A stretch of 64,000 nt of DNA from Ktedonobacteria bacterium (GTDB lineage: Bacteria; Chloroflexota; Ktedonobacteria; Ktedonobacterales; JACDGC01): positions 1 through 64,000 of the forward strand of contig DAIDHM010000201.1 in NCBI GenBank assembly GCA_027459705.1, read 5' to 3'. Below, one piece after another: positions 54,846 to 63,327 of this stretch; positions within the stretch are counted from its first letter, which is position 1; the number at the start of each line of letters is the position of its first letter. A program made the position numbers and the translations under genes. The notes beneath the pieces are model-generated. The model worked only from the letters and a program-made list of their open reading frames with translations. It did not search any database and was not told the origin of the DNA.

Positions 54846-55268
54846 ATGGCTCGAGCAACAACCACGAACACGACCGCGAACTACATTCCAGCCGTCGGGC
54901 GCCGCAAGACTGCCGTAGCCCGTGTCCGGCTCTTCCCAGAAGGCGAAGGTAACTTCACGATCAACGGTAAAGATGCCAAAACGTATTTCGGTGGTCGTGA
55001 TACACTCCTGGCGACGATCCGCCAGCCACTCCAGGTTCTGGAGATGGATAACCGTTATACCATCACCGTGAAGGTGGTCGGTGGCGGGGTGAGCGGCCAG
55101 GCGGGTGCGATTCGCCACGCTGTGGCTCGCGCGCTCCTCAAGGTGGACGAAGAGGTTCGTCAGACGCTCCGTAAGAATGGCTTCTTGACGCGCGACCCGC
55201 GCGTCAAAGAGCGCAAGAAGTATGGCTTGAAGCGCGCTCGCAAGGCGCCGCAGTATACGAAGCGCTAA
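54846..55268 (+). CDS. rpsI: 30S ribosomal protein S9 (uS9)
   Basis: 140 residues. The C-terminal tail reaching the P-site tRNA is intact (KKYGLKRARKAPQYTKR). AVGRRKTAVARVRLFPEGEG near 16 and GGGVSGQAGAIRHAVARALL near 78 are diagnostic. It is last gene of the supercluster, followed by a 23-bp hairpin. Confidence 0.97.
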   Translation: MARATTTNTTANYIPAVGRRKTAVARVRLFPEGEGNFTINGKDAKTYFGGRDTLLATIRQPLQVLEMDNRYTITVKVVGGGVSGQAGAIRHAVARALLKVDEEVRQTLRKNGFLTRDPRVKERKKYGLKRARKAPQYTKR

Positions 55269-55290
55269 TCCGCTTTATCGAGGACTGCGT

Positions 55291-55343
55291 CCACATAGCA
55301 AAGGGGAGATGCTCCAGTCGAGCATCTCCCCTTTGCTATGTGG
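55291..55343. terminator. Bidirectional hairpin after rpsI
   Basis: Perfect 23-bp stem (CCACATAGCAAAGGGGAGAT arm) with a seven-base loop, between rpsI (plus) and the SDR gene (minus). No long T tract, though the stem contains AAAGGGG/CCCCTTT. Confidence 0.8.
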
Positions 55344-55414
55344 ATTCTTGAGAGGCAGCGTGGCGCGCTGTCGCGAGCGCGAGTTGCTCTGCGCTTCCCC
55401 TCTCCAACGCAGCG

Positions 55415-56182
55415 CTAGGCCGCGCCCCAGCCGTGGTCCACCGGCAGGATCGCTCCATTGATATTGCTGGCGGCGTCTGACGCCAGGAACGTGATGACCG
55501 ATGCGATCTCGTCCGGGGTCGCCGTGTAGCCCGCGGCCTTGATGCCATGGAGACTCGTCATCACGCGCTCTAATCCAGCCTGGTTCGGCGTGTTGCCGCC
55601 GATGCCGATCGCGGTCTGGACACCGCCGGGGCAGACCGCGTTGCAGCGAATGCCCTGGTCGCCATAGTGAAAGGCGATGCTGCGGGTCAGTCCAATCAAT
55701 CCATGCTTCGAGACGGTATACGCCGTACCAGCGGCGCTACCGCGCAGACCTGCTTCGGAGTCGGTGTTGACAATGCTGCCTCCGCCTTGCGCAATCATCC
55801 GGGGGATGGCGGCGCGACAGGCCAGAAATGGTCCGGTCAGATTCACGCCGAGGACGCGATCCCAGAGTTCCAACGGAACGTCTGCCGCTGGCGTCATGAG
55901 GTCCATGATCCCTGCGTTGTTGCAGAGGATGTCCAATCGTCCATACGTCGAGAAGGCGGTGTCGATCATGCGTTCGGCGTCGGCTGCTACCGCGACATTG
56001 ACGACCACCGCAGTGGCATCGCCACCCTGGTCGCGGATCTCCGCGACCAGAGCGTGCAGTGGGCCTTCGACGATATCGGTCGCGATGACTCGCGCGCCAT
56101 CTGCGATGCACTGCTGAACAATCGATTTGCCAATACCAGAACCAGCCCCCGTCACCAGGGCCACTTTTCCCGAAAATCGCAT
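55415..56182 (-). CDS. SDR-family NAD(P)-dependent oxidoreductase
   Basis: 255 residues from MRFSGKVALVTGAGSG; agggaga precedes this ATG, and the longer ORF start is dismissed. Cofactor motif TGAGSGIGKS, structural NNAG (CNNAGIM near 88), catalytic YTVSK near 155 and PGGVQT near 188 make this a classical SDR of the 3-oxoacyl-ACP/glucose dehydrogenase type. The exact substrate is unknown. Asp in the VIATDIVEG stretch favours NAD over NADP. Transcribed alone, convergent with rpsI. Confidence 0.88.
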   Translation of the reverse strand: MRFSGKVALVTGAGSGIGKSIVQQCIADGARVIATDIVEGPLHALVAEIRDQGGDATAVVVNVAVAADAERMIDTAFSTYGRLDILCNNAGIMDLMTPAADVPLELWDRVLGVNLTGPFLACRAAIPRMIAQGGGSIVNTDSEAGLRGSAAGTAYTVSKHGLIGLTRSIAFHYGDQGIRCNAVCPGGVQTAIGIGGNTPNQAGLERVMTSLHGIKAAGYTATPDEIASVITFLASDAASNINGAILPVDHGWGAA

Positions 56183-56307
56183 ATGTTTCTCCCTCAAACG
56201 AGCAATGTCACTCCACGACTTGCTGCTGATAAGATTGTATGCCCCGGGCAGTGGCTGGAGGTTCACAATCTGCACACACCTACTGGCAGATAGTCAGTGA
56301 AAGCTCT

Positions 56308-56502
56308 TCAGAAACAGCAACTATCCTTAAACCCGCAACGCGGGCAGATGGTCGTGCTGCCGCCGCGGAGGTCAGGCATCAGGTAACCACAGGCAGGGCA
56401 ATCCATCATCCCTCCCAGCGGAGGCTCAGGGTGCGGATCAATATCTGGGGCTGGCTCGATGGCTGGCGGATCTGGTGAGCGAGGTGGATGGTTCGGATTC
56501 AT
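56308..56502 (-). CDS. Small zinc-ribbon protein
   Basis: 64 residues. A Pro-rich first half (PPRSPDPPAIEPAP) is followed by a double-CxxC zinc ribbon: CPACG and, 18 residues later, CPRCG. The start codon overlaps the xseB stop (TGATG), so it is cotranslated with xseB and unlikely to be a chance ORF. The function is unknown; such ribbons bind nucleic acid or protein. Confidence 0.65.
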   Translation of the reverse strand: MNPNHPPRSPDPPAIEPAPDIDPHPEPPLGGMMDCPACGYLMPDLRGGSTTICPRCGFKDSCCF

Positions 56503-56783
56503 CAGGATTCGACCTCGACATCACGCAGCATGAGACTCTCCCCATCTTCACTTTCCAGGACTTGCACGCGGAGCTGGGCGGCATCGAGCAGCGCGTTGCA
56601 GCGCCTGGCGAGCTGCATACCGCGCTCGAAAGCCGCGATGGTTTGATCGAGGGGCAGTTCCCCATGTTCCAATTGGGTAATGACGACTTGCATCTGATTG
56701 AAAGCATCTTCAAATGGCAAGGTATCGATCGGCGAAGGCGTGTTGGCGGCAGCGGAGCGCTTTGTCGCGCGCGGATGTGTCAT
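56502..56783 (-). CDS. xseB: Exodeoxyribonuclease VII small subunit
   Basis: 93 residues from MTHPRATKRS, with gaggtga upstream; the ORF extends further without support. The XseB helical hairpin is clear: FEDAFNQMQVVITQLEHGEL near 27 and DQTIAAFERGMQLARRCNAL near 50. It pairs with the large subunit XseA to degrade single-stranded DNA. xseA is not adjacent and does not occur in the window. Confidence 0.88.
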   Translation of the reverse strand: MTHPRATKRSAAANTPSPIDTLPFEDAFNQMQVVITQLEHGELPLDQTIAAFERGMQLARRCNALLDAAQLRVQVLESEDGESLMLRDVEVES

Positions 56784-56977
56784 GGTCGTCACCTCACATA
56801 TCCTTATGGGGCACCATCGGGCGCCAGCCGGATCGCGTCTGGCGGGTTGAGCGCCGTGCAAACTGTGTGCATCACACAGGTATAGAGGTAGTGTACAAAG
56901 ATTGCATAGCGAGCGTCAAACGGTCAGGGATCATGGAGAGGGCAAGAATAGGCGGTAATTGGTCCTCGCATAGACGA

Positions 56978-57010
56978 GGTGGGCCTCTTCCTCAAAGGAA
57001 AAGGCCCACC
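56978..57010 (-). terminator. Hairpin terminator downstream of the GNAT gene
   Basis: Fourteen-base arms GGTGGGCCTCTTCC / GGAAAAGGCCCACC with one mismatch and a five-base loop, 12 bases after the minus-strand stop at 57023. No T tract. Confidence 0.65.
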
Positions 57011-57022
57011 GCAGTGACAGAT

Positions 57023-57586
57023 TTATTCCTGGACGGTAGTCAGGGTAAGTGGTGTGGTGGCCTCATCATGCAGCAACGGATTCTCAATGCTGCCGACCAC
57101 CCACTCTGGTTCGAAAGGATCACTGACCAGGTGCATACCGAGGCGGCGCATCAGATTGATCGAACGGCGATTCTCGATGGCCGCGGTCGAGACGATGCGC
57201 CGTAGGCGCAGATCCTCGAAGCCATAGCGGATAATCTCGTGGCCAGCCTCGCTGATGTAGCCCTGGCCCCACTCAGCGCGGTCCAGCGCGAAGAACATCT
57301 CGACCTCGGGCGACTTAAAGATTCCGTGGTCCAGCAATAATAATTGCAAGCCACAGTAGCCAATGATAGCCTCATCGCTCTTGCGGACCACGGCCATCTG
57401 GCCAAAGCGGGCATTATGATAGGCCCCATCTTTGAAGATCAAAAATGACCGGGTCTCCTCGAAGGTGCGTGGACGGCCGGGGTCATGGACCCAGATGTCG
57501 GGGTGGCTGAGGATGGCATAGATACGATCCAGGTCGTTGTCCTGAAACGGACGTAGAATAAGACGTTCCGTCTCCAGCTGTTTCAT
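57023..57586 (-). CDS. GNAT-family N-acetyltransferase (RimJ/RimL-like)
   Basis: 187 residues, gaggcag upstream. ETERLILRPFQDNDLDRIY at the start, IIGYCGLQLL near 74, the acetyl-CoA site WGQGYISEAGHEIIRYGF near 107, and IENRRSINLMRRLGM near 137 match the Acetyltransf_3 group that acetylates ribosomal protein N-termini or small amines. The substrate is unknown. A sigma70-like promoter lies ~250 bases upstream. Confidence 0.88.
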   Translation of the reverse strand: MKQLETERLILRPFQDNDLDRIYAILSHPDIWVHDPGRPRTFEETRSFLIFKDGAYHNARFGQMAVVRKSDEAIIGYCGLQLLLLDHGIFKSPEVEMFFALDRAEWGQGYISEAGHEIIRYGFEDLRLRRIVSTAAIENRRSINLMRRLGMHLVSDPFEPEWVVGSIENPLLHDEATTPLTLTTVQE

Positions 57587-57889
57587 GTTCTGCCTCTTTG
57601 TGACGATAATGCCGCGGTCGCTACGATCTTTGCGCGCATCACGTCAAAAGCACACACCACCATGGTGCGGACCGTGAACGATGACGTGTCAGACGATCCC
57701 CTGTCGCGTGCCAAGACAATTCGAAGTGCCAGGCCTGGCAAGTCGGAAAGAGAGGACGAACTGCATGCGATCCACCCTTCCCTAGCGCACGCGCGCACCG
57801 GATAAACTTTCGGATATTTCGGCATTTGCCGCGTGTGAGTGTATTGTGACGCAGGTTGACGCTGCTGTCAAGTGGTATGGGCGACGCGA
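57587..57889 (-). other. Intergenic region
   Basis: About 300 bases between two minus-strand genes. It contains a promoter-like TTGACA/CACAAT pair; otherwise no recognised feature. The 80-residue ORF at 57583-57825 shows no family resemblance. Confidence 0.5.
57843..57871 (-). promoter_or_regulatory. Sigma70-like promoter for the GNAT gene
   Basis: On the minus strand: perfect TTGACA, 17-base spacer, CACAAT. It would give a ~250-base leader. Confidence 0.45.
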
Positions 57890-58324
57890 TCACTGCTCAT
57901 CTTCAATTTCTCGCGCAATGGACGGGTGGCGCGCCATCGTTTGGCGCACCTGACCGACCACATCGGCGGTGAACTTGGAGTTTGCAAGGATACGGGTCGC
58001 ACCGGCGTCCCGCGCCCGCTGTTGCCCAGCCAGATCGACATGCGACCCATAGGCCAGCACGGCGATGTCGGCGGCATGCGCGGCGCGGATCACCGCCTCC
58101 CAATCGACAGCGGGGAGACCGAACCTGACGACGAGACAGACCACCGCGGGTGTCGCCGTCGCGCGGATGCGCAATGCCGTCGCGTCGGGGAGCGGGGAGC
58201 GCGTTTTGATCAGCTCCACGGTGTAGCCCGCCGCCTGGAGCGGCTCGCGCACTTTTACCACAAAGAAGAGGTCGGGTTCCAGGAGCAGGATCGTGCCTCG
58301 CGAATCAATCATCTGAGCGCTCAT
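57890..58324 (-). CDS. Receiver-like (pseudo-REC) protein
   Basis: 144 residues, a single domain with CheY-like order: ILLLEPDLFFVVKVREPLQA near 12 holds one acidic-pocket residue, and VLAYGSHVDLAGQQRARDAG near 90 resembles the end of a receiver domain. The expected phosphorylated Asp is absent; the third strand reads AVVCLVVRFGLP. It is therefore probably a phosphorylation-independent interaction domain. It overlaps the upstream unknown gene by 20 bases and ends the RidA operon. The partner is unknown. Confidence 0.6.
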   Translation of the reverse strand: MSAQMIDSRGTILLLEPDLFFVVKVREPLQAAGYTVELIKTRSPLPDATALRIRATATPAVVCLVVRFGLPAVDWEAVIRAAHAADIAVLAYGSHVDLAGQQRARDAGATRILANSKFTADVVGQVRQTMARHPSIAREIEDEQ

Positions 58325-58820
58325 AGACTGGTCGTTTGAATTGTTCGGCGAGTTCCGCGTTCATGAGCGTAATCTGTCGCCAGAGGTCCGGGGGATAGCT
58401 GTGCTTACTTTCCGCGCAGTAGGGTTTATCGCAAGGCCGATCGTGGCTTACTTCGAAGACCAGATTCTCCCCTTCGACCGTGATCCAGATATGTTTGCGC
58501 GAATAGCCATCGCCCCATTTCAGGAGCAAGCCGCGATCATACTCATCAAAACGCCCCAGTCCATAGAGGAAATCGCGATTGAAGAACTGGAGTAGCGAGC
58601 GGATACGGCTGGCATCCACGATCCGCGCGACATCGGGCGCCATGGTCGTAGTCGCATCATGATGGAGATCTTGCTGCGGGATGCGCAACTGCCGCGAGGA
58701 TCCCTGGGCGTCGACGATCATCTCGTGAATTGCGGCGGCCTCATCATCCTTCAGACTGCGTCCCTGCCCGACGATCGGATCTTTCTTGCCCCGTGGTCCC
58801 TGGTGGTTCGGTCGTTGCAT
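58305..58820 (-). CDS. Protein of unknown function
   Basis: 171 residues from MQRPNHQGPRGKKDP with gagagga upstream; the longer ORF start is unsupported. A charged, probably flexible first 35 residues precede a mixed alpha/beta region (SLLQFFNRDFLYGLGRF, WGDGYSRKHIWITVEGENLV) and a CxxxxC pair near 129 (PCDKPYCAES). There is no signal peptide or membrane helix. Family not recognised. It sits between RidA and a pseudo-receiver gene, 16 bases after one and overlapping the other, so the three are probably made together. Confidence 0.55.
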   Translation of the reverse strand: MQRPNHQGPRGKKDPIVGQGRSLKDDEAAAIHEMIVDAQGSSRQLRIPQQDLHHDATTTMAPDVARIVDASRIRSLLQFFNRDFLYGLGRFDEYDRGLLLKWGDGYSRKHIWITVEGENLVFEVSHDRPCDKPYCAESKHSYPPDLWRQITLMNAELAEQFKRPVYERSDD

Positions 58821-58836
58821 GGTGTGCTCCTCTCTC

Positions 58837-59244
58837 TCAAACGCGAGGCGTCTCCGCGACGAGCGCATCGGCCTCGATCTCGACTAGCATCGCCGGATCG
58901 ATCAAACGTGCGACTTCCACCATGGTGGTCACCGGGCGGATGCCGCGGAATGCCTCGCCATGTGCGCGCCCGACCGCTTCCCATTGGCTGATATCGGTCA
59001 CATAGATCCGGGTGCGGATGACGTCCGCTAGACTGGCGCCAGCGGCATGCAGGGCGCGGTCAATGTTGCGGATCGCCTGGACGGCCTGGGCATAAGCATC
59101 CCCGACGCCAACCACCTGCCCTTGATCATCGGTCGCGGTGGTGCCAGCGACGGCGATCACATTGCCCAGCCGGACCGCGCGGGCATAGCCGACAATCGGT
59201 TCATAGGGACTCGAGCCACTGATCACTCGCCGTGTTGTCGCCAT
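58837..59244 (-). CDS. RidA-family (YjgF/YER057c/UK114) protein
   Basis: 135 residues. RidA proteins hydrolyse reactive enamine/imine intermediates such as 2-aminoacrylate; many homologues have other roles. [20 protein letters not shown] near 20, the arginine in [12 protein letters not shown] near 86 that binds substrate carboxylate in true RidA, and LVEIEADAL near 120 are present. The carboxylate-binding Arg supports deaminase activity, but the subgroup is uncertain. First gene of a three-gene operon with an unknown protein and a pseudo-receiver. Confidence 0.82.
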   Translation of the reverse strand: MATTRRVISGSSPYEPIVGYARAVRLGNVIAVAGTTATDDQGQVVGVGDAYAQAVQAIRNIDRALHAAGASLADVIRTRIYVTDISQWEAVGRAHGEAFRGIRPVTTMVEVARLIDPAMLVEIEADALVAETPRV

Positions 59245-59538
59245 CTGCTTCCCTTTCTGATACCGCCAACAGATTGTCCTATCCCCTTATACGATAGTGT
59301 ATCATCCCGCAATCCGCCAGATCGCGATCCGCGCACATTTCGCGGACCAGATGTCGTTTGAGAACGCTGCACTGATAGCTGGCAACGGCGCAATATGTTC
59401 GCTGGTGACGTATACTTATAAATATCCTGGCAACAGATATCCTCGTTTTTCCGACCAGGTGAGAATTGTCCGCGGTTTCGTCGGATGCAGGCGCAATGCC
59501 GCGCCAGTAGTCCTTGCTCCACTGAGAGGGGTAGCGCT
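59245..59538. other. Divergent intergenic region
   Basis: 294 bases between RidA (minus) and the acyl-CoA synthetase (plus). A small inverted repeat ATAC-gatagt-GTAT (59289-59302) lies on the RidA side, and TA-rich boxes (TATACT, 59410) on the other; none forms a convincing full promoter. Confidence 0.4.
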
Positions 59539-61302
59539 GTGGCTGACCAATCCTTGACTCCCGAACCTCTCGCGGTACCCTACCCCTGGATCGCCCATTA
59601 TGATCAGGGCGTTACCGCGACGGTGAACATCCCCCCCGTGCCTCTGCCCACGTTACTCTCCGAGGCGGCCAGCCGTTGTGGTCAGCGCGACGCGCTCATT
59701 TTTTATGGCAACCGTATCAATTTTTTGCAATTGGAACTGGCTGCTGATCGCTTTGCGCGCGCATTGATGCGCCTGGGCATCAATGCTGGAGACCGCGTGG
59801 CAATCTGTTTGCCCAATGTGCCGCAATTCCCCATCGCCTTCTATGGCGTCCTGAAGGCCGGGGCGATCGCGGTGCCAACCAACCCGCTGTATACTCCACA
59901 TGAGATGCGCCACCAACTCAACGATTCGGGGGCGCGAGCCATCGTGATCCTGGATTCGCTGTATCCAACTCTGGAGGCGATCCGCGGCGAAACCGTCATC
60001 GAACATATCATCCTGACGGATATCGCCAGTTATCTCCCGTTTCCGCTGGCGACCCTCTATCCTATCAAGGAAGCGCGAGAGCGCCATGGCAAACCAGGGT
60101 TCGAGAAGCGCCAGGTCAAGGATGATCCCCAGGTGAAGTTTCTCAGCGATTTGCTGGGGAAACATGCGGGGAAGCACGGTGGCTACGAGCTCATTGATCT
60201 CCCGCCGCCGGCTGACCCCGACGATATTGCCATCTTGCAATATACCGGTGGGACGACCGGCCTCGCCAAGGGCGCCATGTTGACCCATCGCAACCTGGTG
60301 TCCAACGCCATCCAGAGCGCGGTCTGGACCGGGATGGAACGCTTTTCGTCCCACATCACCCTGGCGGCCGCGCCATTCTTCCATGTCTATGGGCTGACGA
60401 TTGGGCTGAATCTCTCGATCTATAACGGCTCAACTATGGTGCTCATGCCGCGCTTTATCCCACGCGATGTCCTCAAGGCCATCGAGACCTATCACCCCGA
60501 TGTTTTCCCGGGCATCCCGACGATGTATATGGCGATTGCGCGGGAGATCGAGAAGCGGGGGCGTGGGGATATACGTTCGGTGCGTGTCTGTCTCAGCGGC
60601 GCGGCCCCCCTGTTGCATGAGGTGCAGGAACGCTTCGAGAAACTCTCTGGCGCGCGGCTCGTCGAAGGCTATGGGCTGACGGAGTCCAGTCCGGTGACGC
60701 ATTGCAATCCTCTCTGGGGTGACCGGCGGATCGGTACGATTGGCGTCCCTTTCCCCAGCACCGAGGCGCGCATTCTCGATCCCCAGAGCTGGGAGCCGCT
60801 ACCTGCAGGTGAGCGCGGTGAGATTGCCGTGCGCGGCCCACAGGTGATGCGCGGGTACTGGAAGCGGCCCGACGAGACAGCCAAGGTGTTGCATGAGGGC
60901 TGGTTGCGGACCGGTGATATCGGGTATATGGATGCCGATGGCTACTTTACCATCGTCGATCGCGCCAAGGACCTCATTATTGCTGGGGGCTACAATATCT
61001 ATCCGCGTGAAGTGGAAGAGGTGTTGGTGCGCCACCCCGCCATTCAAGAAGCGGTGGTCGTCGGCATCCCCGATGCCTATCGCGGCGAGACCGTTCGCGC
61101 GTATATTGTGCTCAAGGATGGGATGCACGCGACATCTGACGAGATCATCCAGTTCGCCAAGCAAGAACTGGCGATCTACAAGGTGCCCAAACAAGTCGTC
61201 TTCCGGACGGAACTGCCCAAGACGTTGGTAGGCAAGGTCTTGCGGCGTGCTTTACGCGAGGAGGCTCTCGCGGAGAGTGGTCACGCCATCAAAACCGCCT
61301 GA
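59539..61302 (+). CDS. fadD: Long-chain fatty acid--CoA ligase
   Basis: 587 residues from the GTG giving MADQSLTPEPL, with gagaggg upstream; the ATG at 59485 adds an unlikely Cys-rich leader. It activates fatty acids as acyl-CoA. Adenylate-forming motifs: YTGGTTGLAKGAMLTH near 233, GYGLTESSPVTH near 375, LRTGDIGYMDADGYF near 455, and the final lysine in PKTLVGKVLRR. It is first of a beta-oxidation set with an acyl-CoA dehydrogenase and a thiolase. The gene symbol is by function. Confidence 0.9.
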   Translation: MADQSLTPEPLAVPYPWIAHYDQGVTATVNIPPVPLPTLLSEAASRCGQRDALIFYGNRINFLQLELAADRFARALMRLGINAGDRVAICLPNVPQFPIAFYGVLKAGAIAVPTNPLYTPHEMRHQLNDSGARAIVILDSLYPTLEAIRGETVIEHIILTDIASYLPFPLATLYPIKEARERHGKPGFEKRQVKDDPQVKFLSDLLGKHAGKHGGYELIDLPPPADPDDIAILQYTGGTTGLAKGAMLTHRNLVSNAIQSAVWTGMERFSSHITLAAAPFFHVYGLTIGLNLSIYNGSTMVLMPRFIPRDVLKAIETYHPDVFPGIPTMYMAIAREIEKRGRGDIRSVRVCLSGAAPLLHEVQERFEKLSGARLVEGYGLTESSPVTHCNPLWGDRRIGTIGVPFPSTEARILDPQSWEPLPAGERGEIAVRGPQVMRGYWKRPDETAKVLHEGWLRTGDIGYMDADGYFTIVDRAKDLIIAGGYNIYPREVEEVLVRHPAIQEAVVVGIPDAYRGETVRAYIVLKDGMHATSDEIIQFAKQELAIYKVPKQVVFRTELPKTLVGKVLRRALREEALAESGHAIKTA

Positions 61303-61430
61303 GACGACTCGAGGGAGTATCTGACGTATCCATCACCGCCAGGAACTGGCGGCCCTGACCATGGCAAGGACCTCCACGGGCGAGGTACTTTGAAAAGTTT
61401 GCGTGATAGCGACAAAGGAGCATGTTCAAC

Positions 61431-63212
61431 ATGGCGACCGAAGTGCGCCCCATCGTTGGTGGCGGTTTCCTTGTGACCCCAGTGACGGAGACCCAGTTCT
61501 TCACAGTCGATCAATTTGATGCGGAGCAGCGTGAAGTGCGCCGCACAGCGCGACAGTTTGTCGAGACCGAAGTGCTCCCCAAGGCTGATGCCATCGATCA
61601 TCAGGAGCCAGGGCTTTTGCGGACGTTGCTGCGCCGCGCGGGCGAGCTGGGCTTGCTGGGTGTCGACGTCCCCGATGCCCACGGCGGCCTGGATCTCGGC
61701 CTGGTGTATAGCGGCATTGTCGGTTCTGAGCTGGCGGCAGAGGGATCGTTCGCGGTCTGCTTTGGTACTCAGACTTCCATTGGCCTGCTCCCTATCGTCT
61801 ATTACGGCAACGCGGATCAACAGGCGCGGTTCTTGCCGAAGATGGTCACCGGTGAGATGGTCAGTTGCTACATGTTGACCGAGCCAGGTGTTGGCTCGGA
61901 CGCGATGGGCATCAAGACGCGCGCTGAGCTTGCCCCAGATGGCACACACTACATTCTCAATGGCGCGAAACAGTGGATCTCGAATGGCGGCATCGCGGAT
62001 ATCGGCATTGCTTTCGCCAAGATTGACGATGTCAAATTCACGGCCTTCATCGTCGATATGCATGCTCCGGGAGTGCGCCTCAGCCCCGAAGAGAAGAAGA
62101 TGGGCATCAAAGGCTCCTCGACGCGCGCCGTCTTCTTCGAGAATGTGCAGGTGCCGGTGGAGAATGTCCTGGGAGAGATTGGCAAGGGCCATAAGATCGC
62201 CTTCAACATCCTCAATATTGGTCGCCTCAAGTTGAGCATGGGCGTCAGTGGTCCGCGCGCGGCCTTGAAGGGCGCGACGGAGTTTGCCAAGACGCGCAAA
62301 GCTTTTGGCAAATCGATCGGCCAATTCGGCATGATCCAGATGAAGCTGGCTGGCATGGCCGCGGAAACCTACGCCGTTGAGTCGATGGGATTCCGCATCG
62401 CGGGCTATATCGAAGATGCGCGCGCTGCGGCGGGGTCGGACCACCAGGCGCAGATGGCGGCGATTGAAGAGTTCGCGATCGAAGCCTCGCTGGGCAAGGT
62501 CTTTGGCACCGAGGCGACCGGGCGTGTCGTCGATGACGGTGTGCAGATCTTTGGCGGCAATGGATTCATGCAGGAATATCCCATTGAGAAGGCCTATCGC
62601 GACGCGCGCATCACGCGTATCTTCGAGGGCACCAACGAGATCAACCGTATGCTGGCGGCCGGGAAACTCTTCGAGCGCGTCATGGCCAACAAGATCGATC
62701 TCTTTGGCGCTTTTAATGCCGCTGATCCCGAGATTCAGCAGGGCGCCGCGCCGGACTTCACGGTGGGGTCCAGTGTTCCTTCCGCGCTCCGTTCGGCTGT
62801 CAATGTCGTCGAGAGCCTGAAACGCGCTGCGATCTATACGGCCATGAAGGCTTCGATGAAGTACGTCGCCAATATTCGCGATGAGCAAGAGTATCTCTCC
62901 AACACCGCGGACATGATGCTCGGGATCTTCGCAATGGATAGTGCCGTTGGGCGCGCCTTGATGGCAGCGCGCGCCAATAATCCCCAGGCAGGCACACAGG
63001 CATTGCTCGCCAATGAGGTGGTCTATCGCCAGTTGCCCGGCGTACGCGCGGCGATGGAACATATCGTCGAAGCGGCGTTCACCGGCGCAGATCGCGCCAA
63101 CGAATTAAAGGTGTTACGCGCCTATGTCGCTGACCTGGATGTGAGCGGGACAGAGCTTTCGCGCGCACTCGCCGCGCTCGTCCTGGAGCAGGGTGGCTAT
63201 CCGTTAGACTGA
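61431..63212 (+). CDS. Acyl-CoA dehydrogenase (VLCAD/FadE-like, long form)
   Basis: 593 residues from MATEVRPIVGG, ten bases after aaaggag; the ATG at 61422 is too close. An FAD enzyme catalysing the first oxidation of acyl-CoA. The FAD loop CYMLTEPGVGSDAMGIKTRA near 145, KQWISNGGIADIGIAFAKI near 180 and the catalytic glutamate in RITRIFEGTNEINRM near 400 are visible. The ~180-residue C-terminal extension matches the VLCAD/ACAD9-type group. It lies between an acyl-CoA synthetase and a thiolase. Confidence 0.93.
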   Translation: MATEVRPIVGGGFLVTPVTETQFFTVDQFDAEQREVRRTARQFVETEVLPKADAIDHQEPGLLRTLLRRAGELGLLGVDVPDAHGGLDLGLVYSGIVGSELAAEGSFAVCFGTQTSIGLLPIVYYGNADQQARFLPKMVTGEMVSCYMLTEPGVGSDAMGIKTRAELAPDGTHYILNGAKQWISNGGIADIGIAFAKIDDVKFTAFIVDMHAPGVRLSPEEKKMGIKGSSTRAVFFENVQVPVENVLGEIGKGHKIAFNILNIGRLKLSMGVSGPRAALKGATEFAKTRKAFGKSIGQFGMIQMKLAGMAAETYAVESMGFRIAGYIEDARAAAGSDHQAQMAAIEEFAIEASLGKVFGTEATGRVVDDGVQIFGGNGFMQEYPIEKAYRDARITRIFEGTNEINRMLAAGKLFERVMANKIDLFGAFNAADPEIQQGAAPDFTVGSSVPSALRSAVNVVESLKRAAIYTAMKASMKYVANIRDEQEYLSNTADMMLGIFAMDSAVGRALMAARANNPQAGTQALLANEVVYRQLPGVRAAMEHIVEAAFTGADRANELKVLRAYVADLDVSGTELSRALAALVLEQGGYPLD

Positions 63213-63327
63213 GAAACCGGTCGCCGTCGGCCATCCCCTATCACGCGGATGGCTGGCGGCGTGGTGTGTCACTGAGGTCCGGGGAACTGAGCCACCCGGA
63301 GTTGAGACAAGAGGAGAACGCTATTCC

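Noticed and set aside
61281-63062. 593-codon ORF on the minus strand opposite the acyl-CoA dehydrogenase
   Set aside because: The plus-strand protein has clear catalytic and cofactor motifs. The antisense translation has no recognisable family and arises from GC-biased codon use.
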